60,110 bases of DNA from Promethearchaeota archaeon (GCA_019057865.1 JAHLWP010000025.1:1-60110); one strand, 5' to 3'. Counted from the first letter of the stretch, positions 44,362 through 53,645 are shown. Program-made: numbers and translations. Notes: generated from the sequence alone by a model not told the origin.

Positions 44362-44865
44362 ATGCTCGAAAAAGAAAAAGAAATAAAGAAAAGATCTGAT
44401 CAAATGATAAAATTGTTTAATACATTCAAGGGAAAATAAATAAAAGATTTCCCAGTTCCTCCATTTTCAAAGTGGTTAAATGGAAGGATAATTAGAGCTC
44501 AATATGGTTTAATTGAATTAGAATTCGAAGTTAGACCGGAGATGGCAAATCCCACAGGATTATTACATGGAGGGATGCAATGTGCTTTAATGGATGATAC
44601 AATAGGAATGACTACTGCGACTTTAGGGTATGAAGGATTTCCTATAAGTATAGATTTTCATGTGGATTATTTAGGAAAAGTAAAAGTAGGTGAAAAAGTG
44701 AGAGTTATTGGTAAAATTATTAGAGAGGTGCGAAATATAATCCACGCTATTTGTGAAATATTAGATATAGAGGGCAATTTGATCTCAACAGGTAATTCAA
44801 ATTTATTAAAAACTCATTTTATTCCTGATTATATTAAGAAAGCAGATGAAATATCTAAAAAATAA
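44362..44865 (+). pseudogene. PaaI/HGG-type thioesterase gene interrupted by an in-frame TAA
   Basis: From ATG 44362 the frame runs MLEKEKEIKKRSDQMIKLFN, then FKGK, then TAA (44437-44439), and resumes unshifted with IKDFPVPPFSKWLNGRIIRA, then GLIELEFEVRPEMANPTGLL and HGGMQCALMDD. Together these make a typical 4HBT/PaaI hot-dog thioesterase of about 167 residues with the HGG motif and aspartate. Only one codon is a stop. The internal ATG 44542 lacks a spaced ribosome-binding site and would remove the first hot-dog strands. Either a point mutation, a read error, or stop-codon readthrough. The product would hydrolyse acyl-CoA. Confidence 0.7.
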
Positions 44866-44886
44866 TGATCTTGGTTTGAGAAAATT

Positions 44887-45864
44887 ATGGAAAACTGGAA
44901 AGGTAAGTTAAGATTCGATCCATTGCCAGTACTTTTATCAACTGAAAATAAGGCAATTCAATATTTTGCTAGAAAAGATCTATTAGGAGAGAAAGTTGAA
45001 TCTGTTAAAATTTTATGGGAGCTACCAGAAGTAGAAAAAATACTCAAGAAACAACAGGAGGATGGATCTTGGAAATATCCGGGAGGTAAAGTTGATATAC
45101 GTTCACAAGAAAATTATAATCAGCTTGAAACATATCGACAATTAGCTAATCTTATTGAAAAATATGGGTTTACTAAAGAACATCCAATTATAAATAAAGC
45201 TATTGAATTTATCTTTTCATTTCAAACAGATGAAGGCGATATTAGAGGAATTTATGGAACTCAATATTCTCCAAATTACACTGCTGCAATGCTGGAAATT
45301 TTAATAAAAGCAGGATATGAAGATGATTCTCGTGTAGAAAAAGGCTTCAAATGGCTTTTATCGGTTCGACAAGATGATGGAGGTTGGGCGGTACCAATTA
45401 GAACAAATAATGCTAAATGGGCTGAAGTTTCTAATAGTGAAATAATTTTACAACCAATAAGAGAAAAGCCATTTTCTCATTTAATTACTGGTGTTGTATT
45501 AAGAGCGTTTGCAGCTCTTCCGAAGTATCAAAAAATAAAGGAAGCAAGGTCAGCAGGAGAATTTTTAGCTTCAAGAATCTTTAAACCTGATAAATATCCT
45601 GATAGACGCACTGTGGAATATTGGGAAAGAGTTTCATTTCCATTTTGGTTTACAGATATTTTGTCTGCACTTGATATTCTTTATTTTTTAAGATTTACAA
45701 TTAATCATCCTCAAGTTGAAAAAGCACTTAAGTGGCTAGTAAATAGACAATTAGATAATGGTTTATGGGATTTAAACCTATTAAAAGCAAAAGATAAGGA
45801 TCTACCGCTATGGATAGCTTTAGTAATTTGTCGAATTTTAAAAAATTTCTATTATTGTGTGTAA
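44887..45864 (+). CDS. Prenyltransferase/squalene cyclase-type alpha/alpha toroid protein
   Basis: A 325-residue helical protein built of repeats with QxDGSW-like motifs: QQEDGSWKYPG, QTDEGDIRGIYG, RQDDGGWAVPI and QLDNGLWDLNL. This is the QW-repeat toroid shared by squalene cyclases and protein prenyltransferases, but it lacks the DxDD acid motif of class II cyclases, so catalytic function is doubtful. It starts 21 bases after the thioesterase-like frame and could be in the same operon. Function unknown. Confidence 0.65.
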   Translation: MENWKGKLRFDPLPVLLSTENKAIQYFARKDLLGEKVESVKILWELPEVEKILKKQQEDGSWKYPGGKVDIRSQENYNQLETYRQLANLIEKYGFTKEHPIINKAIEFIFSFQTDEGDIRGIYGTQYSPNYTAAMLEILIKAGYEDDSRVEKGFKWLLSVRQDDGGWAVPIRTNNAKWAEVSNSEIILQPIREKPFSHLITGVVLRAFAALPKYQKIKEARSAGEFLASRIFKPDKYPDRRTVEYWERVSFPFWFTDILSALDILYFLRFTINHPQVEKALKWLVNRQLDNGLWDLNLLKAKDKDLPLWIALVICRILKNFYYCV

Positions 45865-45935
45865 AAATTTGTGCAAAATCATTAATAAAAATTTAATTTT
45901 ATGATAAAAAAAATAAAAATAGGTGAATTACCAAG

Positions 45936-46856
45936 TTGATGAATAATGATATTCAACTAATGTTGGAGGATTTAAGAAATGATAATACTTCAGGAGCTAA
46001 CGAATTAATAGATAAAGCTCTTGAAATAGTAAGAATACAATTAGAGTCGGTTGAAGAAACAAGTGAAAAAATTAAAGCAGAAATATTTAACTTAGTAAAA
46101 AAAATTATGAATTCACGACCAAGCATGGCTCCCCTTATCAATACAATAGGATTCTTAATTCATGATTTAGAAAAGTTAAATAAGAAAATTTTAGAAGAAA
46201 GAATAGATCAATTTTATGTTGATAGAGCAGAAAGAGGAAAAGCTCTTGCCCAAGCTTTTCGCACCTTTCTGACAATTAAAAAAAAGACTGCTCCTAAAAT
46301 CATGTTAATATCCTATAGTTCAACTATTCTTAATCAATTAATTGAAAATAAAGACTATAATTTTGAAATATACATTTTAGAATCAAGACCTCTCCTTGAA
46401 GGAATCAGAGTTGCTGAAACCTTGTCATCTTATTTTAAAACAAATCTCATAATAGATGCAGCAATGGGTAAATTTATTGACGAGATCGATTTAATATTAA
46501 TTGGTGTTGACAGTGTTTTAAAAGATGGTTCAATATTAAATAAAATTGGTACATTTCCATTAGCAGTCTTAGCTAATGAAAAAAATATTGATTTTTATGC
46601 TGTAGGGGATTGTTTTAAATATAATTTAAAGAGCCATTATGGCAAGGAAGTTATTATTGAAGAGAAACCGACTAAGGAATTATACTCTGAGGAAAGTCAA
46701 AAAGAATTATTAAAAATCCATAATTATTATTTTGACATAACTCCTACTAAATACATAACTGGGATTATTTCTGATTTAGGAATTTTAAAAATGGAAGAAT
46801 TTTTAAAACTTGCTAAGGAAAATCTTCCAATTGGATGGTATGAGGATTTTTTATGA
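45936..46856 (+). CDS. eIF2B-alpha-like protein (initiation factor 2B family)
   Basis: A 306-residue member of the eIF2B alpha/beta/delta superfamily: a helical N terminus with ANELIDKALEIVR and MNSRPSMAPLINTIG, then a Rossmann-like half with ILESRPLLEG, LIGVDSVLKDGSILNKIGTFPLAVLAN and FDITPTKYITGIISD. The GVDSVLKDGSILNKIGT block fits eIF2B and lacks the isomerase-type Cys (compare C155 in the MtnA-like protein at 12.5 kb). Archaeal relatives are poorly understood: translation factor or ribose-bisphosphate isomerase. AGGTGA lies ahead; the start may be TTG 45936 or ATG 45939. Confidence 0.82.
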   Translation: MMNNDIQLMLEDLRNDNTSGANELIDKALEIVRIQLESVEETSEKIKAEIFNLVKKIMNSRPSMAPLINTIGFLIHDLEKLNKKILEERIDQFYVDRAERGKALAQAFRTFLTIKKKTAPKIMLISYSSTILNQLIENKDYNFEIYILESRPLLEGIRVAETLSSYFKTNLIIDAAMGKFIDEIDLILIGVDSVLKDGSILNKIGTFPLAVLANEKNIDFYAVGDCFKYNLKSHYGKEVIIEEKPTKELYSEESQKELLKIHNYYFDITPTKYITGIISDLGILKMEEFLKLAKENLPIGWYEDFL

Positions 46857-46876
46857 AAGATTTGTTAAAATATTTT

Positions 46877-48208
46877 TCAATTTTCTTCTATTTTCTCAGC
46901 CATATGAGGAGTTAAAAACCTAATTGCTATAAAATAAAGAGGAATTACTGATAATTCTACGAAAATAGATATAATAAATGGTGCTCTAGGTCCTATATGA
47001 TCCCATACTAATCCTCCTAAAATGGGGCCTATTAACGCTCCAAATAAACTCATCCACTGAGTTAATCCAAAAATTTTACCTCGGTGACTTTTTGAAACAC
47101 GGCTAACAAAATTTTGTAAAATTAACATTCCTGCCCAAGCAAATGTCGCATCAAAAGTTAAAATAACGCCAAATTCCCATCCTGAGGTTGTATTGACAAT
47201 TAACCAAGTAACCAATGATCCAAAACTACTTGCAATAGCAATTCCTAACATTGGATTTATTTTATCAGAAATCTTACCTAATTTAGGTGCTAGAAGCATA
47301 GCTATAATTTGACTCGGGAAATATATCAACATAACCATAGTAGCATTATTCACCCCTATCTCATCTATTAAATACACTTGAAAGAATGGGGGAGCTAATG
47401 ACTGATTTACATTGCTAGTCATAAATGCAATGGTTAAAAAAATAAATCCTATTAAAAAACCAAAAGCTATATTATTACCTGTTTGAGAGTTAGAAGAAGA
47501 AACATCAATAGTTTGGGATTCTATAAAAAATTCTGCTGAAGGGGGATATATATTAGTAATATAATGGTCATATGTAAGTTCCTCATTTACATGACGATTA
47601 AAAATAATTCCTGCGTATACATTAGAAATGGTAAATAAGATTAAAGGGCTATAAACCAAAAACCTATTATTTGGGACAAAAAAATTAGCAATGCTAAATA
47701 TTATAAAGCTAAGGATGGATCCAAAAAAATTGCCCCAGCCCATCATTCCCCCTCGTTTACCAAAAGCATACGATCGATTTGTTTTATGGGATTTTTCGGA
47801 TATTAATGCATCTAAAGGAGTCCAAAAGAATCCAACGAAAAATCCTTGAACAAACAGACCAATTGCAAATATCATTAAAGAGGAAAACATGATTCCTAAA
47901 TACATTAAAAGATAACAAGTTCCACGACCAAAACTTCCAATTAGAACCAGCAACTTCTTAGAGAATCGATCAGTTAAATATCCAACGATTGGTGCACTAA
48001 TTAACGCACCAAAGATTTGACTGGCATACATAAAACCTAATTGTGTACCTGAAGCTCCTAAGAGTTGCGCTGTTACATAAGGAATCAGAAAAGAAAAAAA
48101 GAAAAAGCCCATACTATTCCAAAAAATAATTCGAATCATAGGCACGAAATCTGGCGTTATCTTATAAGAAGTAGAATTTGAAGCTAATTTTTTTTTGGAT
48201 AAATTCAT
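46877..48208 (-). CDS. MFS transporter
   Basis: A membrane protein of 443 residues with about 12 hydrophobic helices and the MFS loop signature GYLTDRFSKKLLVLIGSFGRG between helices 2 and 3, with a related GKISDKINPMLGIAI in the second half. A hydrophilic central loop (ESQTIDVSSSNSQ) separates the two halves. Substrate unknown; sugar, drug or peptide uptake are all possible. It is convergent with the eIF2B-like gene and divergent from the M28 peptidase. Confidence 0.88.
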   Translation of the reverse strand: MNLSKKKLASNSTSYKITPDFVPMIRIIFWNSMGFFFFSFLIPYVTAQLLGASGTQLGFMYASQIFGALISAPIVGYLTDRFSKKLLVLIGSFGRGTCYLLMYLGIMFSSLMIFAIGLFVQGFFVGFFWTPLDALISEKSHKTNRSYAFGKRGGMMGWGNFFGSILSFIIFSIANFFVPNNRFLVYSPLILFTISNVYAGIIFNRHVNEELTYDHYITNIYPPSAEFFIESQTIDVSSSNSQTGNNIAFGFLIGFIFLTIAFMTSNVNQSLAPPFFQVYLIDEIGVNNATMVMLIYFPSQIIAMLLAPKLGKISDKINPMLGIAIASSFGSLVTWLIVNTTSGWEFGVILTFDATFAWAGMLILQNFVSRVSKSHRGKIFGLTQWMSLFGALIGPILGGLVWDHIGPRAPFIISIFVELSVIPLYFIAIRFLTPHMAEKIEEN

Positions 48209-48373
48209 CTTAGTAGAGGAGAATATATCATTATGAGCCTTGCTTAATTATTATTAAGAAAAATATTCTAAGTCCTATAAACTTTGATTTTGTTGAAATT
48301 ATCAATAATGGAATAGTTTTTAAAGATAAATATATAGATAATATAAAAAGGCATTTAAAATTTGATAAATCAA

Positions 48374-49552
48374 ATGGCTGTCAATGGAGATAATGCATAT
48401 CGAATAACCGAACGTCTCGCTTTTCCTCGGCTAATAGGTTCAGAGGGAGAAAAAAAAGCAAATGAAGTTGTTTTAGATGAGTTTCGAAAAGCTGGCTATG
48501 AATCAATTCATCGTGAAAAATTTAAAACTTCTTTTTATAATTGGATAGCAATCCGATTATTATTTTTACCAATTGGACTCTTTTTAGTTCTTTTAGCCAT
48601 CTCTTTTTATATAAATCCGTGGATTACTTTAATTTTATTTATTATAAATGTTTTCGTAGCATCCAGAGTTCTTGGTATGGCAACTACTTCAGAAATAAAG
48701 CTTATGAGGAATGAAGAGAAAAATTATGAAACTGAAAATATTTATGTTAAATTAAAAAATGGTGATTCTAAAGGCACAATTGTTTTTATGGCTCATTGGG
48801 ATTCAAAATCTCAATTATTTTCTTCGTCAATGAGGATTATTATTATAATTATTGCTGCGTTAGGAGCGATTATCATTCTATTATTATATTTAATTTTAAG
48901 TATAATTCAAATTTTTTTACCTTACCAAATACCAATATTAAATCATATTTTGTTAGGTATTAGTATTACTGTTTCAATTATAGGAATCCTTAACTTTTTT
49001 AATAAAACTGGCAATGATTCTCCTGGAGCTTATGATAACGCAGCAGGTGTAGGAGTTGTCATTGAACTCGCCAGATATTTTAAAAATAATTCACTGAATA
49101 ATTTAGATTTTATCTTTTTAAGCACTAGTTCTGAAGAGTTGAATTTAGGGGGAGTAAAGAGTTTCTTGCACCATCATAAGGATAAATATGATAAAGAATC
49201 AACATATTTTATTAATTTTGATTTAATAGGAGGTACAGATTTTATAAGAATAATAACCTCATTTGGAATACCACGAAAAGTCTCTTCAAAAAAATTAAAT
49301 GAATTATTTCTTAATAGTGCCAAAGAATTAAATATTAAAGCTAAGGATATTTATTTGCCTACAGGCGCTTGGTCTGATTATATGCCTGTTGTTCAAGAAG
49401 GGTTTGAAGCATGTTGGATAGCTTCTCAGCCTGGTTTAAAATTAGTGCATACTAAAAAAGATGATATGAGCATAGTTTCTAAAGATAGCATAAAAAATAC
49501 TCTAAATCTATGTGTAGAAGTCGTTAAGAAGTTAAATAATGAATTTTCTTAA
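48374..49552 (+). CDS. Membrane-embedded M28-family metallopeptidase
   Basis: A 392-residue M28 di-zinc aminopeptidase with all metal ligands: AHWDSK (H, D), YDNAAG (D), SSEELN (E, E), NFDLIGG (D) and LVHTKKD (H). Unusually, hydrophobic segments are inserted: two between residues about 60 and 105, before the peptidase core, and a long stretch within it (about 155 to 215), between the HWD and YDN motifs, so the catalytic domain is membrane-anchored and perhaps faces the cell interior. ATG 48374 is chosen; TTG 48362 is possible. It may finish peptides produced by the exported M6-like protease; that is inference. Confidence 0.85.
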   Translation: MAVNGDNAYRITERLAFPRLIGSEGEKKANEVVLDEFRKAGYESIHREKFKTSFYNWIAIRLLFLPIGLFLVLLAISFYINPWITLILFIINVFVASRVLGMATTSEIKLMRNEEKNYETENIYVKLKNGDSKGTIVFMAHWDSKSQLFSSSMRIIIIIIAALGAIIILLLYLILSIIQIFLPYQIPILNHILLGISITVSIIGILNFFNKTGNDSPGAYDNAAGVGVVIELARYFKNNSLNNLDFIFLSTSSEELNLGGVKSFLHHHKDKYDKESTYFINFDLIGGTDFIRIITSFGIPRKVSSKKLNELFLNSAKELNIKAKDIYLPTGAWSDYMPVVQEGFEACWIASQPGLKLVHTKKDDMSIVSKDSIKNTLNLCVEVVKKLNNEFS

Positions 49553-49555
49553 TAG

Positions 49556-49567
49556 TTTTTTTTTTTT
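49556..49567 (+). terminator. Oligo-T terminator after the M28 peptidase
   Basis: A run of twelve T (49556-49567) starts three bases after the stop of the M28 gene and is followed by AATTTTC. It fits an intrinsic archaeal terminator and isolates the POR operon downstream. Confidence 0.6.
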
Positions 49568-49699
49568 AATTTTCTATATTAATTTTTATAGTGTAACCCT
49601 TGAATTCTTTATAAAAACAATATAAAAAACTTAAATTCTATCCTAAGATTTATTTAATAACAATTGAGTTTTTAATTAATTTAAAGAGATTTTCTAAAA

Positions 49700-50689
49700 A
49701 TGTTAACTCCAGAACAGATTAAAGAAGAATTAAAAGAACATGTGATCAATCTCAGGTTTCATGCACGCGGAGGACAGGGAGGTGTAACGGCCTCTAATCT
49801 ATGTGTTGAAGCTTTTTATGGATATGGTGTTTGTCAACCTTTATTTGGAGCCGAAAGAATGGGATCTCCAACTGAAAGTTATGTACGTTTAAGTGCAAAT
49901 AATGATTTAGTAAGAAGCAATGAGCAAGTTTATGCTCCACATGCAGTCGCAATATTAGATCCATCTCTTCTTGGTGAAATAGATGTTACCGCTGGATTGG
50001 CTCCCGGTGGATGGCTTATAGTAAATACAGTCATGGATCAAAAGACAATTCAAGATATTGTTGGTCGAAAAGATATAAATATCGCAACCATTGATGCATT
50101 AAATATTGCAATGGAAATTTTTGGCAGAAATATAACTAATACAATAATTTTAGGAGCGTTTATTCGTGTGGCTCCAATTTTCTCTATGGATGCTTTAGCT
50201 GATGCGATAATGCGTCGTTTTAAAGGTGAAATCGCTGGTAAAAATGTAGCAGCTATAAAAAAAGCTTATGAAGAAACTTGTATATATGAGACTCCAAATG
50301 CTCCTGCAATTGATTTTACTAAAGATACAAAAGTTCCTTGGCAACAAGTTTTTCCAGGATTACCGGGGTATAAAGAACTAGATAAAGCTGGTGTATGGTA
50401 TTGTGATGAAGATGTAATAGAGATAGGTAGTAAGCAAGTAATTACAGGCTCATGGGGTGAATGGGATATGATTTGGGATGAAGAAAAATGCACTGATTGC
50501 GCTCAATGTTGGTATATCTGTCCTGATTTTGCTATTATCAGAGAAAAAGGTGAGGATGGTTTATGGCATATGAAAGGCATTGACCAATCTCATTGTAAGT
50601 CGTGTCAAAATTGTTTAGAAATCTGTCCTGTTGAAGCTATTAGTAAAAGATTAAAACAAGGACCGGCAGCGTGTGCCGCTCCGGAATAG
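49700..50689 (+). CDS. porGD: Pyruvate:ferredoxin oxidoreductase, gamma-delta fusion
   Basis: A 329-residue protein combining the gamma subunit (residues 17-190: RFHARGGQGGVTASNL, GAERMGSPTESYVRLS) with the delta 8Fe ferredoxin domain (about 265-320: CTDCAQCWYICP and CKSCQNCLEICP), each with the CxxCxxCxxxCP pattern for [4Fe-4S] clusters. The two subunits are separate in many archaea; here they are one polypeptide. It relays electrons from the TPP site to ferredoxin. It is the first gene of the POR operon and overlaps the upstream frame of porA by a few bases. Confidence 0.92.
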   Translation: MLTPEQIKEELKEHVINLRFHARGGQGGVTASNLCVEAFYGYGVCQPLFGAERMGSPTESYVRLSANNDLVRSNEQVYAPHAVAILDPSLLGEIDVTAGLAPGGWLIVNTVMDQKTIQDIVGRKDINIATIDALNIAMEIFGRNITNTIILGAFIRVAPIFSMDALADAIMRRFKGEIAGKNVAAIKKAYEETCIYETPNAPAIDFTKDTKVPWQQVFPGLPGYKELDKAGVWYCDEDVIEIGSKQVITGSWGEWDMIWDEEKCTDCAQCWYICPDFAIIREKGEDGLWHMKGIDQSHCKSCQNCLEICPVEAISKRLKQGPAACAAPE

Positions 50690-50703
50690 GTGAGGTGAAA
50701 AGA

Positions 50704-51930
50704 ATGTCAATAGAACCAATGAGAATATTTTTTAAGGAAATAAAAGAACCTATAGAAACCACGATGATTGGAAATTATGCAGTTGCAGGGGGAGTTACTC
50801 AAACTGATCCAGATGTTATATGTGCTTTTCCAATCACCCCCCAGACCCAATCAGTTGAGGGTTTATCCGATGTTGTTCATCACGGAAGATTAAAAGCTGC
50901 ATTTGTAAATGTAGAATCAGAATTAGCTGCGATGAGTTTTTCAACCGCTGCTTGTGCAGCAGGAGCAAGAGCTTTTACAGCTACAGCAAGTCAAGGTTAT
51001 TTATTGATGACAGAAGCTCTTCCTATGGCTGTAGGGTGGAGATTACCTTTAACGATGATGCTTTCTGCTCGGGCTTTTAATTCACCGAATTTATCTATTT
51101 GGAATTCTTGGGAATATACTCAAACGAATTCTGAACTTGGTTGGAATATAATTGTATCTGAAAATGTTCAAGAGACCTATGATGCTGCAATCCTTTCTGT
51201 AATGATCTCAGAAGATTCATTATTTCCAACTATATTTGTACATGATGGCTTTATAATATCTCATTCAGTACAGAATCTAACACTAATTCCAGATGAAAGA
51301 GTCAGAAGAATGACGCCTAAAAAGCCAAGACATACAATTGATCCTTCAAAACCCGGTACCTGGGGTGGTATTGTTACTCCTTCTTATTTTATGGAAGGGA
51401 GAGCACAGTTGGAAGATGCAAAACAACTAGTCTTAGGTCAAATGGTTGATGTCTTCAAAAAGTTCAAAGCAGAAACGGGAAGAGATTATAATCTGATTGA
51501 AACTTTTAATTTAGATAACTCATCAAAAACTGCTTTTTGTACAATGGGCTCTGTATGTGGTAATATTATTAGTTGGATGACAAAAAACAAGGATATTGGT
51601 TTAATTAAAATAAGAGCATTTCGACCATTTCCATATGAGGAATTACGAAAAATTGTAGAAGAACATAATATAGAAAAGTTAATTCTTTTAGAAAAAAGCG
51701 ACTCGTTAAATGGGATGTTACCACCATTTTCAATGTCTGTTACCTCTGCACTATATCCACTAGGTACATTGTTTAGAAGTTTCATAGTTGGTTTGGGTGG
51801 ACGTGATGTTACGAGAGATGAGTTTGGTGTAGCGAAAAAGAAAATGGAAGCTGTTACAGACATGAAGGGACAACTATATCAATATCTAGGGGTTAGAGAA
51901 ACTAAAGAAAAAATATATGGGGTGGATTAA
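50704..51930 (+). CDS. porA: Pyruvate:ferredoxin oxidoreductase, alpha subunit
   Basis: A 408-residue POR alpha (pyrimidine-binding and CoA-related) subunit: GNYAVAGGVTQTDPDVICAF, PITPQTQSVEG, VNVESELAAMSFSTAACAAG, ARAFTATASQGYLLMTEALP and the C-terminal KIRAFRPFPYEEL. GGTGAGGTGA precedes ATG 50704, which I take as the start over the in-frame ATG at 50671. The glutamate in VESE would activate the TPP bound by the beta subunit. It sits between the gamma-delta fusion and the rearranged beta gene with gaps of 14 and 4 bases, so the three are one operon. Confidence 0.93.
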   Translation: MSIEPMRIFFKEIKEPIETTMIGNYAVAGGVTQTDPDVICAFPITPQTQSVEGLSDVVHHGRLKAAFVNVESELAAMSFSTAACAAGARAFTATASQGYLLMTEALPMAVGWRLPLTMMLSARAFNSPNLSIWNSWEYTQTNSELGWNIIVSENVQETYDAAILSVMISEDSLFPTIFVHDGFIISHSVQNLTLIPDERVRRMTPKKPRHTIDPSKPGTWGGIVTPSYFMEGRAQLEDAKQLVLGQMVDVFKKFKAETGRDYNLIETFNLDNSSKTAFCTMGSVCGNIISWMTKNKDIGLIKIRAFRPFPYEELRKIVEEHNIEKLILLEKSDSLNGMLPPFSMSVTSALYPLGTLFRSFIVGLGGRDVTRDEFGVAKKKMEAVTDMKGQLYQYLGVRETKEKIYGVD

Positions 51931-51934
51931 TAAA

Positions 51935-53023
51935 ATGTCAAAACCAGAGAGGAATATAATTAATTTTGAGGATATTTTGGCCAGAAATGAGAAATCTAAT
52001 GTTCTATTCTTCAACTATGATAACGAAGCTTTTATGAATACTGGAATTCAAGAAAGTGGAGGTACACCACCCTACGCTTCCACTACGACTGGTCCTGCAG
52101 GAGAAAAAATACCCGGCAAAATAGGTGTTAAGCAAGATTTAGTAACCCCATTTGCTTTCTATGGTACAATAAAACTTTTCTTAGCTACTGTAAATCCAGC
52201 ATATCCTAATGATTTTATGGGAAAAATAGCAGATGCTCTTAAATCAAATGGATCAGCTTTCATTCAAGCTTATTCAGATTGTATGAGGGGATGGAGACAT
52301 GGTGCTTCTGATGCTTTAAAAATCTCAAAACTGGCAACTGATTGTGGATATTGGCCGCTTTATACAGTGAGAGTAGAAGATGGTGTCCCTATATTTACTT
52401 ATTATCGAGGATTAGATATTGATAAAGAGAAATTTGTAGAGTATCTTAAATCGATGGGCAAATTTAGACATCTTTTTAAACCTAAATTTATGGAAAAAGA
52501 GATTGATGAGATTATCTATTTAACAGAACAACGGAATAAAAAATTAAAAGGTCTTATTGAGAAGTTTGGAGCAGAGAAGCCTGTTGATGTTTATAGATTA
52601 AATAGGAAGAAATTACAGCCTCAAACTCATCTACAACCTGGTCATGGTTTATGTCCTGGTTGTGGTGCTGGAATGGTATTAAATCAAATGGCAACAGCTG
52701 CGACTGCGGTTGCTAATACTAACATAATTTATGTGAATAACACTAGTTGTTCAGAGGTCTCAACTTCAAAAGATAACGTGACCTCATGGAATGTTCCTTG
52801 GGTTCACCACTTATTTGAATCTGGTGCTACTGTTGCTGAAGCTATCTCAACTGCGAAAAAGATTATGAAAGCTAAAGGATTATATAATCATGAAATTCCT
52901 TGGGTTATTCATATCGCAGGTGATGGATCGACATATGATATTGGTTTTCAATTTCTTAAAGCCGCACTAATAAGAACAAGTAGTTTTGTGGAAATGAATG
53001 AATATTTAAGAGATCAGAAATAA
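51935..53023 (+). CDS. porB: Pyruvate:ferredoxin oxidoreductase, beta subunit, circularly permuted
   Basis: A 362-residue protein holding the whole PorB sequence in swapped order. Residues 1-230 correspond to the usual second half: FFNYDNEAFMNTGIQESGGTP (25-45 region; Mg-binding N35-T36), TTTGPAGEKIPGK, YWPLYTVRVEDG. Residues 236-345 correspond to the usual first half: GHGLCPGCGAG (C240, C243), NNTSCSEVSTS, then IAGDGSTYDIGFQFLKAAL (GDG 329-331). Normally GDG precedes YDNEAYMNTG by about 27 residues; here they lie at opposite ends. The junction is near KKLQPQTHLQPG. Start is ATG 51935, after GGGGTGG. All TPP and cluster residues are kept, and it is in frame in an intact operon, so it is probably functional. 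Confidence 0.85.
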   Translation: MSKPERNIINFEDILARNEKSNVLFFNYDNEAFMNTGIQESGGTPPYASTTTGPAGEKIPGKIGVKQDLVTPFAFYGTIKLFLATVNPAYPNDFMGKIADALKSNGSAFIQAYSDCMRGWRHGASDALKISKLATDCGYWPLYTVRVEDGVPIFTYYRGLDIDKEKFVEYLKSMGKFRHLFKPKFMEKEIDEIIYLTEQRNKKLKGLIEKFGAEKPVDVYRLNRKKLQPQTHLQPGHGLCPGCGAGMVLNQMATAATAVANTNIIYVNNTSCSEVSTSKDNVTSWNVPWVHHLFESGATVAEAISTAKKIMKAKGLYNHEIPWVIHIAGDGSTYDIGFQFLKAALIRTSSFVEMNEYLRDQK

Positions 53024-53052
53024 ATACTAATTTCTTCAAATCTTATTTTAAG

Positions 53053-53062
53053 TTTTTTTTTT
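53053..53062 (+). terminator. Oligo-T terminator after the POR operon
   Basis: Ten T (53053-53062) 30 bases after the porB stop, followed by AATTTGG. A T-run of this length after the last gene fits an archaeal terminator, and it precedes the convergent toxin gene end. Confidence 0.5.
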
Positions 53063-53118
53063 AATTTGGATTTCCAGTTTATTATTTGAAGATAATAATA
53101 TCAAAAAGAAATACGTAT

Positions 53119-53637
53119 CTAGGATTCAAATTCATCAATTTCTTTTAGAATCTTTGAAAACATCGTAGTAGATATTTTAAATGTAGTGTTTTCTATGAGG
53201 AATTGGAGAAAATATTTGCATTCTTTTTTCATTATTAGCCTTTGATGTAATGCTTTAAGAATAATGCCTAATGTACCAGTGATCTTAAGTTCAAGTGTTC
53301 GTGCTATCTCTCGAGCTGTCAAATCATCAATGATAATGATTTTTTCTTCGGCTTTTTCTTGCATCTCTTTCCCAAGAGCGATAATCGACGCCTCTCCGGA
53401 GTGTATTTGTAAATCTTCCAGTCTTTTTATGAGTTGTTTGTAACTAGGGTTTTTAACAGTTAACCAATCAGAGAAGCATTCTTCTAAAATCAGAAATTCA
53501 GGGACCTTTTCATCTCCTAATACTTCCTTCTTTACTATTGTCGTGGTATAGCACCGTGAAAAAAGTTTAGGAAGTAATGTAATTGCTCCTATTTTCCCCA
53601 AATAGATTATTGGAGAGGCATTTATTATGGCAATCAT
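53119..53637 (-). CDS. PIN-domain toxin (DUF3368)
   Basis: A 172-residue PIN nuclease toxin: IINASPIIYLGKIG at the N terminus, then E38, E82 (HSGEASIIALG) and D104-D105 (IIDDLTAREIA). The first acidic position is Asn (N6), as in many DUF3368 members, so it is not necessarily inactive. It follows its antitoxin by eight bases, the usual order, opposite to the module at 37.3 kb. Both modules are of the same family but are clearly diverged. Confidence 0.85.
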   Translation of the reverse strand: MIAIINASPIIYLGKIGAITLLPKLFSRCYTTTIVKKEVLGDEKVPEFLILEECFSDWLTVKNPSYKQLIKRLEDLQIHSGEASIIALGKEMQEKAEEKIIIIDDLTAREIARTLELKITGTLGIILKALHQRLIMKKECKYFLQFLIENTTFKISTTMFSKILKEIDEFES

Positions 53638-53645
53638 GATGTAAT

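Noticed and set aside
33494..44439. In-frame TAA codons at two sites as evidence for stop-codon reassignment
   Set aside because: TAA ends most of the intact genes here, alongside some TAG and TGA, so the code looks standard; point mutation or read error is simpler.
53119..53637. Loss of catalysis in the second PIN toxin because its first Asp is Asn
   Set aside because: Asn at that place is frequent in DUF3368 proteins, so it is not evidence of inactivation.
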